64,000 bases of DNA from UBA6623 sp965238125 (lineage in GTDB: Bacteria > Acidobacteriota > Terriglobia > Bryobacterales > UBA6623). Location of the stretch: the NCBI GenBank assembly GCA_965238125.1, contig OZ250179.1:1736001-1800000 (forward strand). Reading direction: 5' to 3'. The translations under genes were made by a program, and so were the position numbers. This document shows, in pieces, positions 35,461 to 44,734 of this stretch (the stretch's first letter is position 1; each line of letters begins with the position of its first letter). Below the pieces are notes generated by a model, which worked only from the letters and a program-made list of their open reading frames with translations, was not told the origin of the DNA and made no database searches.

Positions 35461-36813
35461 TCAGCCATCGGTCGGGGCCGAGTACGCCGGATGCAACTCC
35501 GCGTCCTCTTCTCGCGCCGCTTTTTGGCCGGCTTCGACATCGACACGTCTTAGCAGCAACATGCCGCCAACGAAGAAAACGATTAGCGACAGGATGCTCA
35601 AGCGGCTGCCTCCGGCGAGTTGGCTGACCACCGCGAAGACGAGCGGGCCGAAGATGTTACCAAACTTGCCGCTGATGCTGTAGAAGCCGAAAAACTCCGA
35701 AGACTTGCCGGGGGGAATCATCGAGGCATACAGCGAGCGGCTCAAGGCCTGGCTGCCTCCCTGCACCAGTGCGACGCCGCACGCGAGCGTCCAAAATTGC
35801 CAGGCCTCTTGCATGAAGAAGCCGAGAATCGAGATGCCGGTGTAAACGGCTAGGGCGAGGTAGACGCCGCGCTTCGGGCCGATTCGGGCGGCCAGGGCGC
35901 CAAAGGCAAAGGTCGCCGGGATGCCGACAAATTGCACCAGCAGCAACGCGCCGATCAAGTCGGTTTGTCCAATGCCGATTTCGGCACCGTAGATTGTGGC
36001 CATTTTGATGATCGTGTTGATGCCGTCGTTGTAACACCAGAAGGCGAGCAAGAAGACGAACACCTCGCGGTGGCGACGAATCTGGCGGAATGTTTCGATG
36101 ACGCGCGAGAGGCCCGCGCGCAATGCTCGCACAGACGCGTCTTCGCCCGCTCGCAGTCGTCGCGGGGGCTCGGCAACCCGGCGTAACAGGGGGAGGGTAA
36201 ACAAGCCCCACCAGAGCGCGACGGTGAAGAAAGCCGCGCGCGAGGCTTGCCCCCCGTCGTCGAAGCCAAATGTGTCGGGCGAGCTGATCCAGGCCAGGTG
36301 AACAGCCAGCAATAACCCGCCACCGACGTAGCCCGTCGCATAACCGGCTGTCGAGACGCGGTCGATTTCATCGCGGCGAGCGATGTGAGGCAACAGCGAT
36401 TCGTAGAAGACTTCGGCGCCGGCGAAGCCGATGTTTCCCACGATGAAGACGACGGAGGCGAACATCCAATCCCCCTCGCCCACGAGGGACAACAGCGCCG
36501 CGCCGACTACGCCGATCCCGACGAAGCCGGTTAGAAAGGTCTTCTTGCGGCCGGCGTAATCAGCCGCTGCTCCGAGCACCGGCGCCAGAGCGGCAATGAT
36601 CAACAGCGCGATGGTTTGGGTGTAGCCCCAGTAGGCGGTACGCAAGTGTTCTTCGACGCCGACGGCCGCCACCTGGTGGTAATAGATCGGCAGGACCGCC
36701 GCCATGACGGTCGTATTGAATGCCGAGTTCGCCCAGTCGTACATGGCCCAGGCCCGCAATTCCTTGCGGTCGAGGCCGAGGGCGTGGAGGCGGGATTGGA
36801 GACGGGAGGGCAA
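35461..36813 (-). CDS. UMF1-family MFS transporter
   Basis: A 450-aa protein with about twelve hydrophobic helices. The start LRAWAMYDWANSAFNTTVMA is the UMF1/Atg22-like N-terminal signature. Others are GYTQTIALLIIAALAPVLGA, the A/B loop DYAGRKKTFLTGFV and VQGGSQALSRSLYASMIPPG followed by SSEFFGFYSISGKFG. The family is thought to export sugars or amino acids, and the substrate here is unknown. The start at TTG 36813 is uncertain. It is 57 bases beyond the start side of the dehydratase gene stop, same strand, possibly co-transcribed with it. Confidence 0.9.
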   Translation of the reverse strand: MPSRLQSRLHALGLDRKELRAWAMYDWANSAFNTTVMAAVLPIYYHQVAAVGVEEHLRTAYWGYTQTIALLIIAALAPVLGAAADYAGRKKTFLTGFVGIGVVGAALLSLVGEGDWMFASVVFIVGNIGFAGAEVFYESLLPHIARRDEIDRVSTAGYATGYVGGGLLLAVHLAWISSPDTFGFDDGGQASRAAFFTVALWWGLFTLPLLRRVAEPPRRLRAGEDASVRALRAGLSRVIETFRQIRRHREVFVFLLAFWCYNDGINTIIKMATIYGAEIGIGQTDLIGALLLVQFVGIPATFAFGALAARIGPKRGVYLALAVYTGISILGFFMQEAWQFWTLACGVALVQGGSQALSRSLYASMIPPGKSSEFFGFYSISGKFGNIFGPLVFAVVSQLAGGSRLSILSLIVFFVGGMLLLRRVDVEAGQKAAREEDAELHPAYSAPTDG

Positions 36814-36870
36814 GACCGCGGCTATGGTAGCAGAGACGGTTGCGGGACGCGGACGAATTGGGGAGTTGCT

Positions 36871-38127
36871 CTACCAATCGGCCACGGAGCCATCGTCGTC
36901 GTAGTAGGGCTCGGGGTTGCGCCAGTCGTGGTCGATCTTGTCGGCCAGCGCGTTTTCGTCAAGCTCGATTCCCAGGCCCGGTTTGGTCGGCAGGTCGACG
37001 TAGCCGTCGCGAAACGTCAGCGGCTCTTTCAAATAACCTTCTCCCAAAGAGCGAAATTCCTGGCACATGAAATTCGGAATCGTCGCATCGAGGTGGACGC
37101 ACGCCGCCGTAGCGATCGGCCCCAACGGGTTATGCGGCGCAATCGCCCCGTAGTAGGCCTCGGCCATGCCTGCGATCAGACGCGTTTCCATGATCCCGCC
37201 GGCGTGGCACAAATCGGGCTGCAAAATGCTCGCGGCGCCCTTTTCGAGCACCTCCCGGAAACCCCACTTCGTAAAGACGCGCTCGCCGGTGGCGATAGGT
37301 AAGTGCGTTCCACGGGCGATCTCGGCCATGATGTCGTGGTTCTGGCAGTTGATCGGTTCTTCGATGAACATCGGCTGATAGGGCTCGAGCGCCTTGATCA
37401 GCAGCTTCGCCGTTTGCGGGCTGACCTTGCCGTGAAAGTCGATGCCGATGTCGACCTCGTCGCCTCCGGCTTCACGTAGCAGACGAAAGTCGTCGGCAAT
37501 TTGCCCGACGAAGGCTTTGTTCTCGACAATACGCGGAGAGCGCCCGCCTCCCACGCCGACCTTGAAGGCGGTGAAGCCCTGCCGGATGTGACCTTGGATG
37601 GCATCGGGCGTGGTTCCTCCTCGGTAGAGCCGCACCCGGTCGCGGGTCGGCCCGCCCAGCAAACGATAGACAGGGACACCGTAGGATTTCCCGGTGATAT
37701 CCCACATCGCCTGCTCGACGCCGCTCAGCGCGCTGGTCAGCAGCGGCCCGCCGCGATAGAACGAGTGGCGATAGAGCGCTTGCCAGTGGTGCATGACTTG
37801 ACGCGGGTCTTTTCCGATCAAATAGGGCTCCATCTCTTCGACGGCTTGCTTGCAGGTGAGCGCGCGGCCTTCGAGGATGGGCTCGCCGAGTCCGGTGATG
37901 CCGGCGTTGGTGTGCATACGCAGGAAAAGCCAACGCGGCTTGACCAAGAACATTTCGAGCTTGGTGATTTTCAGGTTGTCGTTGGAGGCGACGGCCGCTT
38001 GCGCCGAAGATACCGCGGCCGCGACGGCGGATTGCGCCCCGGCCGCGAGCGAGCCGACGCCGAGGGCGGTCGCGGTGCCGGTTAAGATGGATCTGCGTTC
38101 CATACCGCTGTTTTTGGTGTGGTTCAT
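36871..38127 (-). CDS. Enolase-superfamily dehydratase, D-galactonate dehydratase-like
   Basis: A 418-aa protein with AAGGAGACACCC before ATG 38127. An unusual exported form: ERRSILTGTATALGVGSLAA is a signal peptide with twin-arginine. The N-cap (residues about 50-150) includes FYRGGPLLTSALSGVEQAMW. The barrel has metal and acid-base residues in GIDFHGKVS (about 228), MFIEEPINCQ (about 254), PIATGERVFTKWGF (about 280), LQPDLCHAGGI and PHNPLGP (His near 333), matching mandelate-racemase-subgroup acid-sugar dehydratases. This suggests galactonate or similar aldonate dehydration outside the cytoplasm, supporting use of sugar acids with the neighbouring DUF1501/DUF1553 module. Confidence 0.88.
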   Translation of the reverse strand: MNHTKNSGMERRSILTGTATALGVGSLAAGAQSAVAAAVSSAQAAVASNDNLKITKLEMFLVKPRWLFLRMHTNAGITGLGEPILEGRALTCKQAVEEMEPYLIGKDPRQVMHHWQALYRHSFYRGGPLLTSALSGVEQAMWDITGKSYGVPVYRLLGGPTRDRVRLYRGGTTPDAIQGHIRQGFTAFKVGVGGGRSPRIVENKAFVGQIADDFRLLREAGGDEVDIGIDFHGKVSPQTAKLLIKALEPYQPMFIEEPINCQNHDIMAEIARGTHLPIATGERVFTKWGFREVLEKGAASILQPDLCHAGGIMETRLIAGMAEAYYGAIAPHNPLGPIATAACVHLDATIPNFMCQEFRSLGEGYLKEPLTFRDGYVDLPTKPGLGIELDENALADKIDHDWRNPEPYYDDDGSVADW

Positions 38128-38238
38128 GGGTGTCTCCTTGGCGGGTGGGTTTGCCCCGCCCCTCGTCGTAGCGAGGCCACTGTAGCATTGCTCAAGTCCG
38201 CGTCGCAGGAAGGGGCGTTTGAAGGTCGAGCGGATAAA

Positions 38239-38488
38239 CCCCAAACTGAGCCGCGCGCGTAAAGCAAGCGGTATGCGATGAAGTAGCCCGCAAGCGCGGA
38301 AGGTGGTGATCCTGAACCACCTGCCATGTGGCCTTCCTCGATAGTCAGCTCGCAAGCCGCCGCCGGAGTGGTTCTGTCGAATAAGAGACCCAGGCCCGGC
38401 ACCGCGCATCACGCTCCCACAACCTTCCTTGAAGGCTGAATGGCTTCATCGCATACCGCTTTGCTTACGCGCGCGGCTCAGTTTGGGG
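38239..38488. repeat. 250-bp MITE-like element with 45-bp terminal inverted repeats (family C)
   Basis: Left arm 38239-38283 (CCCCAAACTGAGCCGCGCGC...) and right arm 38444-38488 (...GCGCGGCTCAGTTTGGGG) are inverted and match in 43 of 45 positions. The 160 bases between contain smaller palindromes and no ORF. A diverged right-arm sequence recurs at 49958-50000. It fills most of the 385-base gene-free interval before the dehydratase gene. Confidence 0.8.
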
Positions 38489-38512
38489 ACCCTTGGCCTA
38501 TCGAATTTGCGG

Positions 38513-39979
38513 TCAAGCGAGCAGTTTCTTGACGACTTCGCCGCCGACGTCGGTTAGGCGGAAATCGCGGCCGCGGAAGCGGAAGGTCAGGGCGGTGTGA
38601 TCGAGGCCCAGCAAATGAAGGACGGTCGCTTGTAAGTCGTGCACGTGGACCTTGTCGCGGGTCGATTCAAAGCCCAATTCGTCGGTCTCGCCGACGGTTT
38701 GTCCCGGTTTGATGCCGGCTCCGGCGAGCCACATCGTGAAGGCGTCGATGTGGTGGTTGCGGCCGACCGTATCGCGGATCTCGCCCATCGGCGTGCGCCC
38801 GAATTCGCCGCCCCAAACGACCAGCGTGTCGTCGAATAATCCGCGTTGCTTGAGGTCTTTGATCAAGGCCGCGCAGGCCCGATCGGTTTCGTGACAGACA
38901 TCGTCGAGGCTCTCGTTGAGGTTTTCGGTTTGGCCGCCGTGGTGGTCCCAGTTGGTGTGATAAAGCTGGACGAACCGCGTGCCGCGCTCGACCAACCTTC
39001 GCGCCAGCAGGCAATTGTTCGCGAAAGACTTCGCGCCGGGTTCAGCGCCGTACATCTCGAGCGTGTCCTTCGACTCGCTCGAAAAATCGATCAACTCCGG
39101 GCCGCTCGTCTGCATCCGAAAGGCCATCTCATAGGACGCAATGCGGGTGGCGATCTCGGGGTCTCGCGTCTTATCGAGCCGTTGGCGGTTCAGCTCACGA
39201 ATCGCGTCGATGCTGCGCTGCTGCCGGGCGGCGTTCATGCCGGGCGGGTTCGACAGGTTCAAGATCGGGTCGCCGCCGCTCTGGAAGGGGACCCCTTGAT
39301 AGGCCGTTGGCAGGAAGCCGCTTGCCCAATTAAGCGCCCCTCCGCGCGGCCCCCTCGGTCCTGATTGCAACACGACGAAGCCGGGCAAGTCCTCCGACTC
39401 GCTGCCGATGCCGTAGGCGACCCACGAGCCCATGCTGGGGCGGCCGAAGATCGGCGACCCGGTGTTCATCATGATCTTCGCCGGGGCGTGGTTGAAGTTT
39501 TCAGTCCACAGCGATCTGACGAAAGCGAGATCGTCGACCACTTGCGCGGTGTGCGGCAAGCACTCGGACACCCAGGCTCCCGATTGTCCATACTGTTGGA
39601 ACTTTCGCCGGGTTCCGAGCAGTTTCGGCGGCGCGTCTTGGAAGCTTTCCATGAAGGCGAAGCGTTTGCCTTCGAGAAACGAATCCGGAATGACTTGACC
39701 GCTGTACTCCTGCAATTTCGGCTTGGGCTGGAAAAGCTCAAACTGGCTGGGGCCGCCCGCCATGAAGAGGTAGATCACGCTCTTGGCCTTGGGCGCGTAG
39801 TGCGGGTCTTTCGCGGCCATCGGGTTCGTGACGGCGCCCATGCCGGCGTTTTCATTCGCCGCGGCGAGTCCGTCTTTCAACGCCAACGACGCCAGCGCGG
39901 CTTTGCCGACACCGAGCCCGCAATCTTGAAAGAAGTGACGCCGGGTGCGTTGGGCGGATAGTTTCTTGTACAGGTCCAT
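38513..39979 (-). CDS. DUF1501 domain-containing protein (module 2)
   Basis: About 488 aa from ATG 39979, preceded by GGAGGAAACGACTC, so this start is preferred to the longer one at 40018. The N-terminus RTRRHFFQDCGLGVGKAALA is twin-arginine-like. Landmarks include KSVIYLFMAGGPSQFELFQP, NFNHAPAKIMMNTGSPIFGR, WDHHGGQTENLNESLDDVCH, VVWGGEFGRTPMGE and GRNHHIDAFTMWLAGAG. The sequence differs enough from modules 1 and 3 to be an old paralogue. It follows the cytochrome partner by 16 bases, an operon. Confidence 0.92.
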   Translation of the reverse strand: MDLYKKLSAQRTRRHFFQDCGLGVGKAALASLALKDGLAAANENAGMGAVTNPMAAKDPHYAPKAKSVIYLFMAGGPSQFELFQPKPKLQEYSGQVIPDSFLEGKRFAFMESFQDAPPKLLGTRRKFQQYGQSGAWVSECLPHTAQVVDDLAFVRSLWTENFNHAPAKIMMNTGSPIFGRPSMGSWVAYGIGSESEDLPGFVVLQSGPRGPRGGALNWASGFLPTAYQGVPFQSGGDPILNLSNPPGMNAARQQRSIDAIRELNRQRLDKTRDPEIATRIASYEMAFRMQTSGPELIDFSSESKDTLEMYGAEPGAKSFANNCLLARRLVERGTRFVQLYHTNWDHHGGQTENLNESLDDVCHETDRACAALIKDLKQRGLFDDTLVVWGGEFGRTPMGEIRDTVGRNHHIDAFTMWLAGAGIKPGQTVGETDELGFESTRDKVHVHDLQATVLHLLGLDHTALTFRFRGRDFRLTDVGGEVVKKLLA

Positions 39980-39995
39980 GAGTCGTTTCCTCCGA

Positions 39996-42527
39996 CTACT
40001 CTCTGGTGATGAACTCATCCAAGTTCATCAAGACCCGCCCGGCCGCCGTCCAAGCGGCCAATAGCGCGACCTCATCGGAAGATTCGTCCTGGGCATGGGA
40101 AAATTCTCGTGCGTCCACGGCGTTCCGCCGAAAATCCTCGACCATCTCGGTAACAAACCCTTGGAGGTATTCCGTTTCGTTTCCGTCGGGGTCGCGAGCC
40201 AACGTGAGCTGGTAGGCTCGGCGAACGCGCTCGGGGAGCGTGTCGGCTTCGCGTAGGACTCGGGCCGCCAAGGCTCTTGCCATCTCGGCGAAGCCCTCGT
40301 CGTTGAGCAGGGTCAGCGCCTGCAGCGGCGTGTTGGAACGGTTGCGCCGAGTACAGGTCATCGTCGAATCGGGGGCGTCGAACAGCACCAATCCCGGGTG
40401 CGGAGCGGCGCGCCAGAAATGCGTGTACATCCCGCGGCGGTAGCGGTTCGGGCCTTTGTCGGCCTGCCATTGGCGGTCCACCTGGGTTTGTTGACCGATG
40501 CCGGCGGGCTGCGGTGGAAAGACGCTGGGGCCGCCGATTTCAGGCGCCAGCAGGCCCGAAACCGCCAAGCCGGAATCGCGGATAATCTCGGCCTCGAGTC
40601 GAACGCGGCTCTGGCGCGCAAGCAAACGATTGCGCGGGTCGCGCGTGCCGAGCTCGGCCCGATGATCCGAAGCTTGCCGATACGTCGCCGAGGTGACGAT
40701 CAGTCGATGCACGTGCTTTAGGCTCCAGCCGCCGCTGACAAATTCGGACGCCAGCCAGTCGAGCAATTCGGGATGCGACGGCGGCGTCCCTTGGGCACCG
40801 AAATCGTTCTCGGTTTCGACGATTCCGATTCCGAAGTAGCGTTGCCAAATTCGATTGACGGTGACGCGAGGGGTCAGTGGGTTCGTTTCGTCGACCAGCC
40901 AGCGGGCGAGGTCCAAGCGGTTGATTCCCTCACTCGACGGCAAGGGAGGCAGTACGGCGGGGGTGCCGGGTTGCACGGTGTCGCCTTTTCTGAGGAAGTC
41001 GCCGTTGATGTGGATGTAGGCCTCGCGCGGGGAAGGCAACTCGCGCATCACCAGAGTGCTCTTGATTTGCGGGGCGGCCTTTTTGACGGCATCAAGGCCT
41101 TTCAAACGGGCGGCATACCCGGAATCCCATTCCGAGAAGTAAGTATTGACGACCATCTGATCGACGTAGTTTCGATCCGACCGCGGCCTTGCGAAGATTT
41201 CGAGAATGTGCGTTGGGATCTTCGCACGTTCCGGCTCCGCAAGGCCCGCCCGCCATTCCTTGTGGCGCTGCTCGGTCGCGGTTCGGTAATGGTCCAGGTC
41301 CTTTTCGAGTAGCTCGACTTGATGTCGATTGGCGTCGCGGCCCGCGATTTCTTCCGGCGATGCAAACTCCAAGATCGGTTCGTAGGCGCGCCGCCGCCCC
41401 GCCTCGCTCTTATAGGCGCCACTCAGTTCATCGACGTTGTTGAAAAACGAAAACAGCCGGTAGAACTCTCGCTGCGTAATCGGGTCGAATTTGTGATCGT
41501 GGCAGCGGGCGCAGCCCACCGTGAGGCCTAGGAACACGGCCCCGGTGGTATTGAGGCGATCGACCACGGCTTCCACGCGATACTGCTCGAAATCGATTCC
41601 GCCTTCGAGATTAAGCAAGGTGTTGCGGTGGAAACCGGTCGCGACGATCTGCTCTCGGGTGGCGTTGGGGAGCATGTCGCCGGCGATCTGCTCGATCGCG
41701 AATTGATCGAACGGCATGTCGGCGTTCAGTGCGTTGATGACCCAGTCGCGGTACATCCAGATCAAGCGCGGCCCGTCGATGTTGTAACCGTCGGAGTCGG
41801 CATAGCGGGCGACATCGAGCCAGTGGCGTCCCCAACGTTCTCCGTAATGCGGAGACGCGAGCAGCCGGTCGACAAGCCGCTCGTAGGCGTCAGGGCGGGC
41901 GTCGTCGACCAACGCGGCCGTCTCTTCGGGAGTGGGCGGGAAGCCGGTGATGTCGAGGCTGACTCGGCGAATCAGCGTTCGGCGATCGGTTTCGGGGGAA
42001 GGAGCGATGTCTTCGCCTTCGAGCCGCGCGAGGACGAATCGGTCGATGTCATTGCGTACCCACGCCGCTTGCCGAACTGCGGGAGGGTCGGGTTTGCGAA
42101 CCGGGCGAAAAGACCAATGGCCGCCTGCGCCCGTCGTTTCGGCCTCGGTCTTTCCCCAGACGGCGTCTTGGCGGACCCATTCGGCGAAGAGCTCGACTTG
42201 CTCGGGATCAAGCGGCCCGTCGGGGGGCATTTGCAAATCGTGAGACCGGCGCAGAGCTTGAACGATCAAGCTTTCGTCCGGCTTTCCGGGGACGATGGCG
42301 GGCCCGCGCGAACCGCCCGCGAGCACGGCTTCGCGGCTGGTCAGCGCCAGGCCGCTCGTTTTGACCTTGTCGCTGTGACAAGGCATGCAGCGCGACGCCA
42401 GGATGGGTTGGATGTGGCGGTCGAATACGGAGCTGTCGGGCTCGGCGGCGATCGAAACCGTTGGAGAGGCGAGAAAGGCTGCCGCCAGGAACACTCCAAC
42501 GTGGCCGAGCCGATCCCGGGAGCGCAT
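39996..42527 (-). CDS. PSC1-type cytochrome c, DUF1549/DUF1553 protein (module 2)
   Basis: About 843 aa from ATG 42527 with a signal peptide (HVGVFLAAAFLASPTVSIAA). One PSC1 haem motif, CMPCH (near residue 50), then DUF1549 (DRFVLARLEGEDIAPSPETD, ERWGRHWLDVARYADSDGYN), a second haem-like GCARCHDHKFDP, and DUF1553 (NRIWQRYFGIGIVETENDFG, DAPDSTMTCTRRNRSNTPLQ, ending LMNLDEFITRE). It has one cytochrome domain fewer than module 1. Exported, probably periplasmic, paired with the adjacent DUF1501 protein. Confidence 0.92.
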   Translation of the reverse strand: MRSRDRLGHVGVFLAAAFLASPTVSIAAEPDSSVFDRHIQPILASRCMPCHSDKVKTSGLALTSREAVLAGGSRGPAIVPGKPDESLIVQALRRSHDLQMPPDGPLDPEQVELFAEWVRQDAVWGKTEAETTGAGGHWSFRPVRKPDPPAVRQAAWVRNDIDRFVLARLEGEDIAPSPETDRRTLIRRVSLDITGFPPTPEETAALVDDARPDAYERLVDRLLASPHYGERWGRHWLDVARYADSDGYNIDGPRLIWMYRDWVINALNADMPFDQFAIEQIAGDMLPNATREQIVATGFHRNTLLNLEGGIDFEQYRVEAVVDRLNTTGAVFLGLTVGCARCHDHKFDPITQREFYRLFSFFNNVDELSGAYKSEAGRRRAYEPILEFASPEEIAGRDANRHQVELLEKDLDHYRTATEQRHKEWRAGLAEPERAKIPTHILEIFARPRSDRNYVDQMVVNTYFSEWDSGYAARLKGLDAVKKAAPQIKSTLVMRELPSPREAYIHINGDFLRKGDTVQPGTPAVLPPLPSSEGINRLDLARWLVDETNPLTPRVTVNRIWQRYFGIGIVETENDFGAQGTPPSHPELLDWLASEFVSGGWSLKHVHRLIVTSATYRQASDHRAELGTRDPRNRLLARQSRVRLEAEIIRDSGLAVSGLLAPEIGGPSVFPPQPAGIGQQTQVDRQWQADKGPNRYRRGMYTHFWRAAPHPGLVLFDAPDSTMTCTRRNRSNTPLQALTLLNDEGFAEMARALAARVLREADTLPERVRRAYQLTLARDPDGNETEYLQGFVTEMVEDFRRNAVDAREFSHAQDESSDEVALLAAWTAAGRVLMNLDEFITRE

Positions 42528-42600
42528 CACGGCCTTATTGTACTCCGAATCAACCGTTTCGAAACACTTGAAAAACCTTCCTTACCAACAGAGTTCACAA

Positions 42601-42768
42601 CGAGAAACAGAGCCGAGAGCGCGAGCGACGGGCCAAGGGCAGGCAACCGCCACGCGCTCTCGACCGGCGCTTCCCCCGAAAAAACCGCGCCGTTTCAGCG
42701 CTGGTCTTGGATCTGTCGAAACCGTTGCTCCCCTGGCCCGTCGCTTGCGCTCTGGGTTCTGTCTCTTG
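42601..42768. repeat. Imperfect inverted repeat with about 38-bp arms
   Basis: The left arm 42601-42639 (GAGAGCGCGAGCGACGGGCC core) is inverted with 42731-42768 (GGCCCGTCGCTTGCGCTCTG core). About 80 percent of arm positions match. It lies in the 393-base gene-free interval between divergent genes 42528-42920; no promoter could be assigned around it. Confidence 0.65.
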
Positions 42769-42920
42769 TTCCCGAAGGGGTCTCGCGTATTCGTGTCGCG
42801 CGCACCGATGCGTTACGCCCGTCCGCGATGGGTAAGAATAGAGACATGCACGAGGCGTTGCGGTCATGGTCGCTGTTCTACTCACCCCTTAGGCTCCCCG
42901 GTCCGCGCGGGCGTGGTTGC

Positions 42921-44597
42921 ATGATCCGGCCGGCGGTTTGCTTGCTCATGGTCGCGTGCGGCTCGGGCGACGGCGACAACTCAGGAGGCGCCGGCCCTAC
43001 CACGGAAGTCGACGTGATCTTCACCGACGTCACGGCATCGTCCGGGATTCGCTTCGAGCACCATCACGGGCGATCGGGCAAGAAGTACCTTCCCGAAACG
43101 CTCGGTTCCGGGTGCGCCTTCTTCGACTACAACGCTGACGGGCACCCCGATATCTTCCTTGTCAATAGCAAACCGTGGGATGGCGATTCCGATGAGAAGC
43201 CCACTTCAAAGCTCTTTCGCAACAACGGCGACGGGACATTCAGCGACGCTACGGCGGAGTCCGGGTTGGGTGTCGAGTTCTACGGATTCGGGGCGGCGCC
43301 GGGCGACTATGACAACGACGGTCGCGTGGACCTCTACGTCACGGCGCTAGGAGATGACAAGCTTTTCCACAACGAAGGTAACGGCAAGTTTGCCGAAGTG
43401 ACGAAGCAATCGGGCATCGACAATCCCGCCTTCAGCACCAGTGCCGCTTGGCTCGACTACGACAAAGACGGGCGGCTCGATCTCTTCGTGGCCAACTACG
43501 TAGCTTGGAGCCGCGAAGAGGATCTGTGGTGCTCGCTCGACGGGGAAAGCAAGTCCTACTGCACGCCGGAGTCCTACAACGGCGTCTCCTCGCGGCTTTA
43601 TCACAACGTCGGCGACGGCAAGTTCGAGGATGTGACCGAGGCGGCCGGGATGCTCGACGACACCGCCAAGGCACTCGGCATCGCTGTCTTCGATTTCGAT
43701 CTCGACGGATTTTCCGACATTTTCCAAGCCAATGACACGCAGCCGAACAAACTCTACCGCAATCGCGGCGACGGGACTTTCGAGAACCTCGGCCTTACCG
43801 CCGGCGTCGCCTTCGCCGAGGACGGCAAAGCGCGGGGCGCGATGGGCGTCGACGCGGCGGACTACGATCGCTCGGGACGTCCGCATCTGCTCGTCGGCAA
43901 CTTCTCGAACGAAATGTTGTCTCTGTTTCACAACGAGGGAAGCGGGCTTTTCGTGGACGACGCCCCGACCAGCGCGGTCGGTCGCGACAGCCTGCTTTCG
44001 CTGACGTTTGGAGCTTTCTTTTTCGACTATGACCTGGATGGGTTCCTCGATATCTTCGCCGCCAACGGACACCTGGAAGAAGAGATCGGCAAGGTCCAAC
44101 CCAAGGTCAGCTACGAGCAAGCGCCGCTGTTGTTCCGCAATCGCGGGGGCGGAAATTTCGTGCTCGCCAACGACCGCATTGGTTCGAGCCTGACCCGCCC
44201 GATTGTCGCCCGCGGCGCGGCCTACGCCGACTATGATTCCGACGGTGATCTCGATATTTTGGTGACCACCAACAACGGCCCGGCGTACCTGTTTCGCAAC
44301 GACGGCGCCAACAGCAATTCCTATCTGCGCTTCAAACTGGTCGGCCAGGAGTCGAACCGCGATGCAATCGGCGCGGTGGTACGCGTGACGAGCGCGTCGG
44401 GCGAGCAATGGCAAACCGTTCACAGCGGGTCGAGCTATGCCTCGCAAAGCGAGTTGGTGTTGACCTTCGGGCTGGGAAGCGACCTGACGGCCGAGCGCGT
44501 TGAGGTGGAATGGCCGTCGGGCAAGAAGCAGACTTTCGAGAACGTCGAGACGAATCGTGAGTTGATGGTCTTCGAGGATTTCGGAATTCGGGAGTAG
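42921..44597 (+). CDS. CRTAC1-like lipoprotein with FG-GAP/VCBS repeats and an ASPIC/UnbV domain
   Basis: 558 aa. ATG 42921 gives a compact lipoprotein signal (MIRPAVCLLMVAC). At least seven VCBS/FG-GAP calcium-binding loops are seen: DYNADGHPDIFL, DYDNDGRVDLYV, DYDKDGRLDLFVANY, DFDLDGFSDIFQAN, DYDRSGRPHLLVGN, DYDLDGFLDIFAANG and DYDSDGDLDILVTTN, building a beta-propeller. The C-terminus is an ASPIC/UnbV domain (NRDAIGAVVRVTSASGEQWQ, VEVEWPSGKKQTFENVETNR). It is surface-exposed and may bind polymers. Upstream in-frame ATGs at 42828 and 42846 would remove the signal from the terminus, so the later start is preferred. Confidence 0.9.
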   Translation: MIRPAVCLLMVACGSGDGDNSGGAGPTTEVDVIFTDVTASSGIRFEHHHGRSGKKYLPETLGSGCAFFDYNADGHPDIFLVNSKPWDGDSDEKPTSKLFRNNGDGTFSDATAESGLGVEFYGFGAAPGDYDNDGRVDLYVTALGDDKLFHNEGNGKFAEVTKQSGIDNPAFSTSAAWLDYDKDGRLDLFVANYVAWSREEDLWCSLDGESKSYCTPESYNGVSSRLYHNVGDGKFEDVTEAAGMLDDTAKALGIAVFDFDLDGFSDIFQANDTQPNKLYRNRGDGTFENLGLTAGVAFAEDGKARGAMGVDAADYDRSGRPHLLVGNFSNEMLSLFHNEGSGLFVDDAPTSAVGRDSLLSLTFGAFFFDYDLDGFLDIFAANGHLEEEIGKVQPKVSYEQAPLLFRNRGGGNFVLANDRIGSSLTRPIVARGAAYADYDSDGDLDILVTTNNGPAYLFRNDGANSNSYLRFKLVGQESNRDAIGAVVRVTSASGEQWQTVHSGSSYASQSELVLTFGLGSDLTAERVEVEWPSGKKQTFENVETNRELMVFEDFGIRE

Positions 44598-44605
44598 GGC
44601 GCGAC

Positions 44606-44657
44606 GACGTGGCGTGAGGCTCCAGCCTTGCCGCGCCCCGAGTCGTCGGGGCGTGTC
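44606..44657. repeat. Long palindromic repeat, family A half copy
   Basis: GACGTGGCGTGAGGCTCCAG (44606-44625), then CCTTGCCGCG and the GCCCCGAGTCGTCGGGGC hairpin match the left half of family A copy 2. The right half is missing; the following bases lead into the IS110 remnant. Confidence 0.7.
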
Positions 44658-44734
44658 TGGAAGCGGATTCGGTGGCTGTCGCCGATCTCGACCTCTACCT
44701 GCGCCACCGCATCACCAACGCGACCAGCGAATTC

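Noticed and set aside
41628..42920. Long upstream extension of the CRTAC1-like gene, giving a 989-aa product
   Set aside because: The extension overlaps the divergent DUF1553 gene antisense and would bury the lipoprotein signal at 42921.
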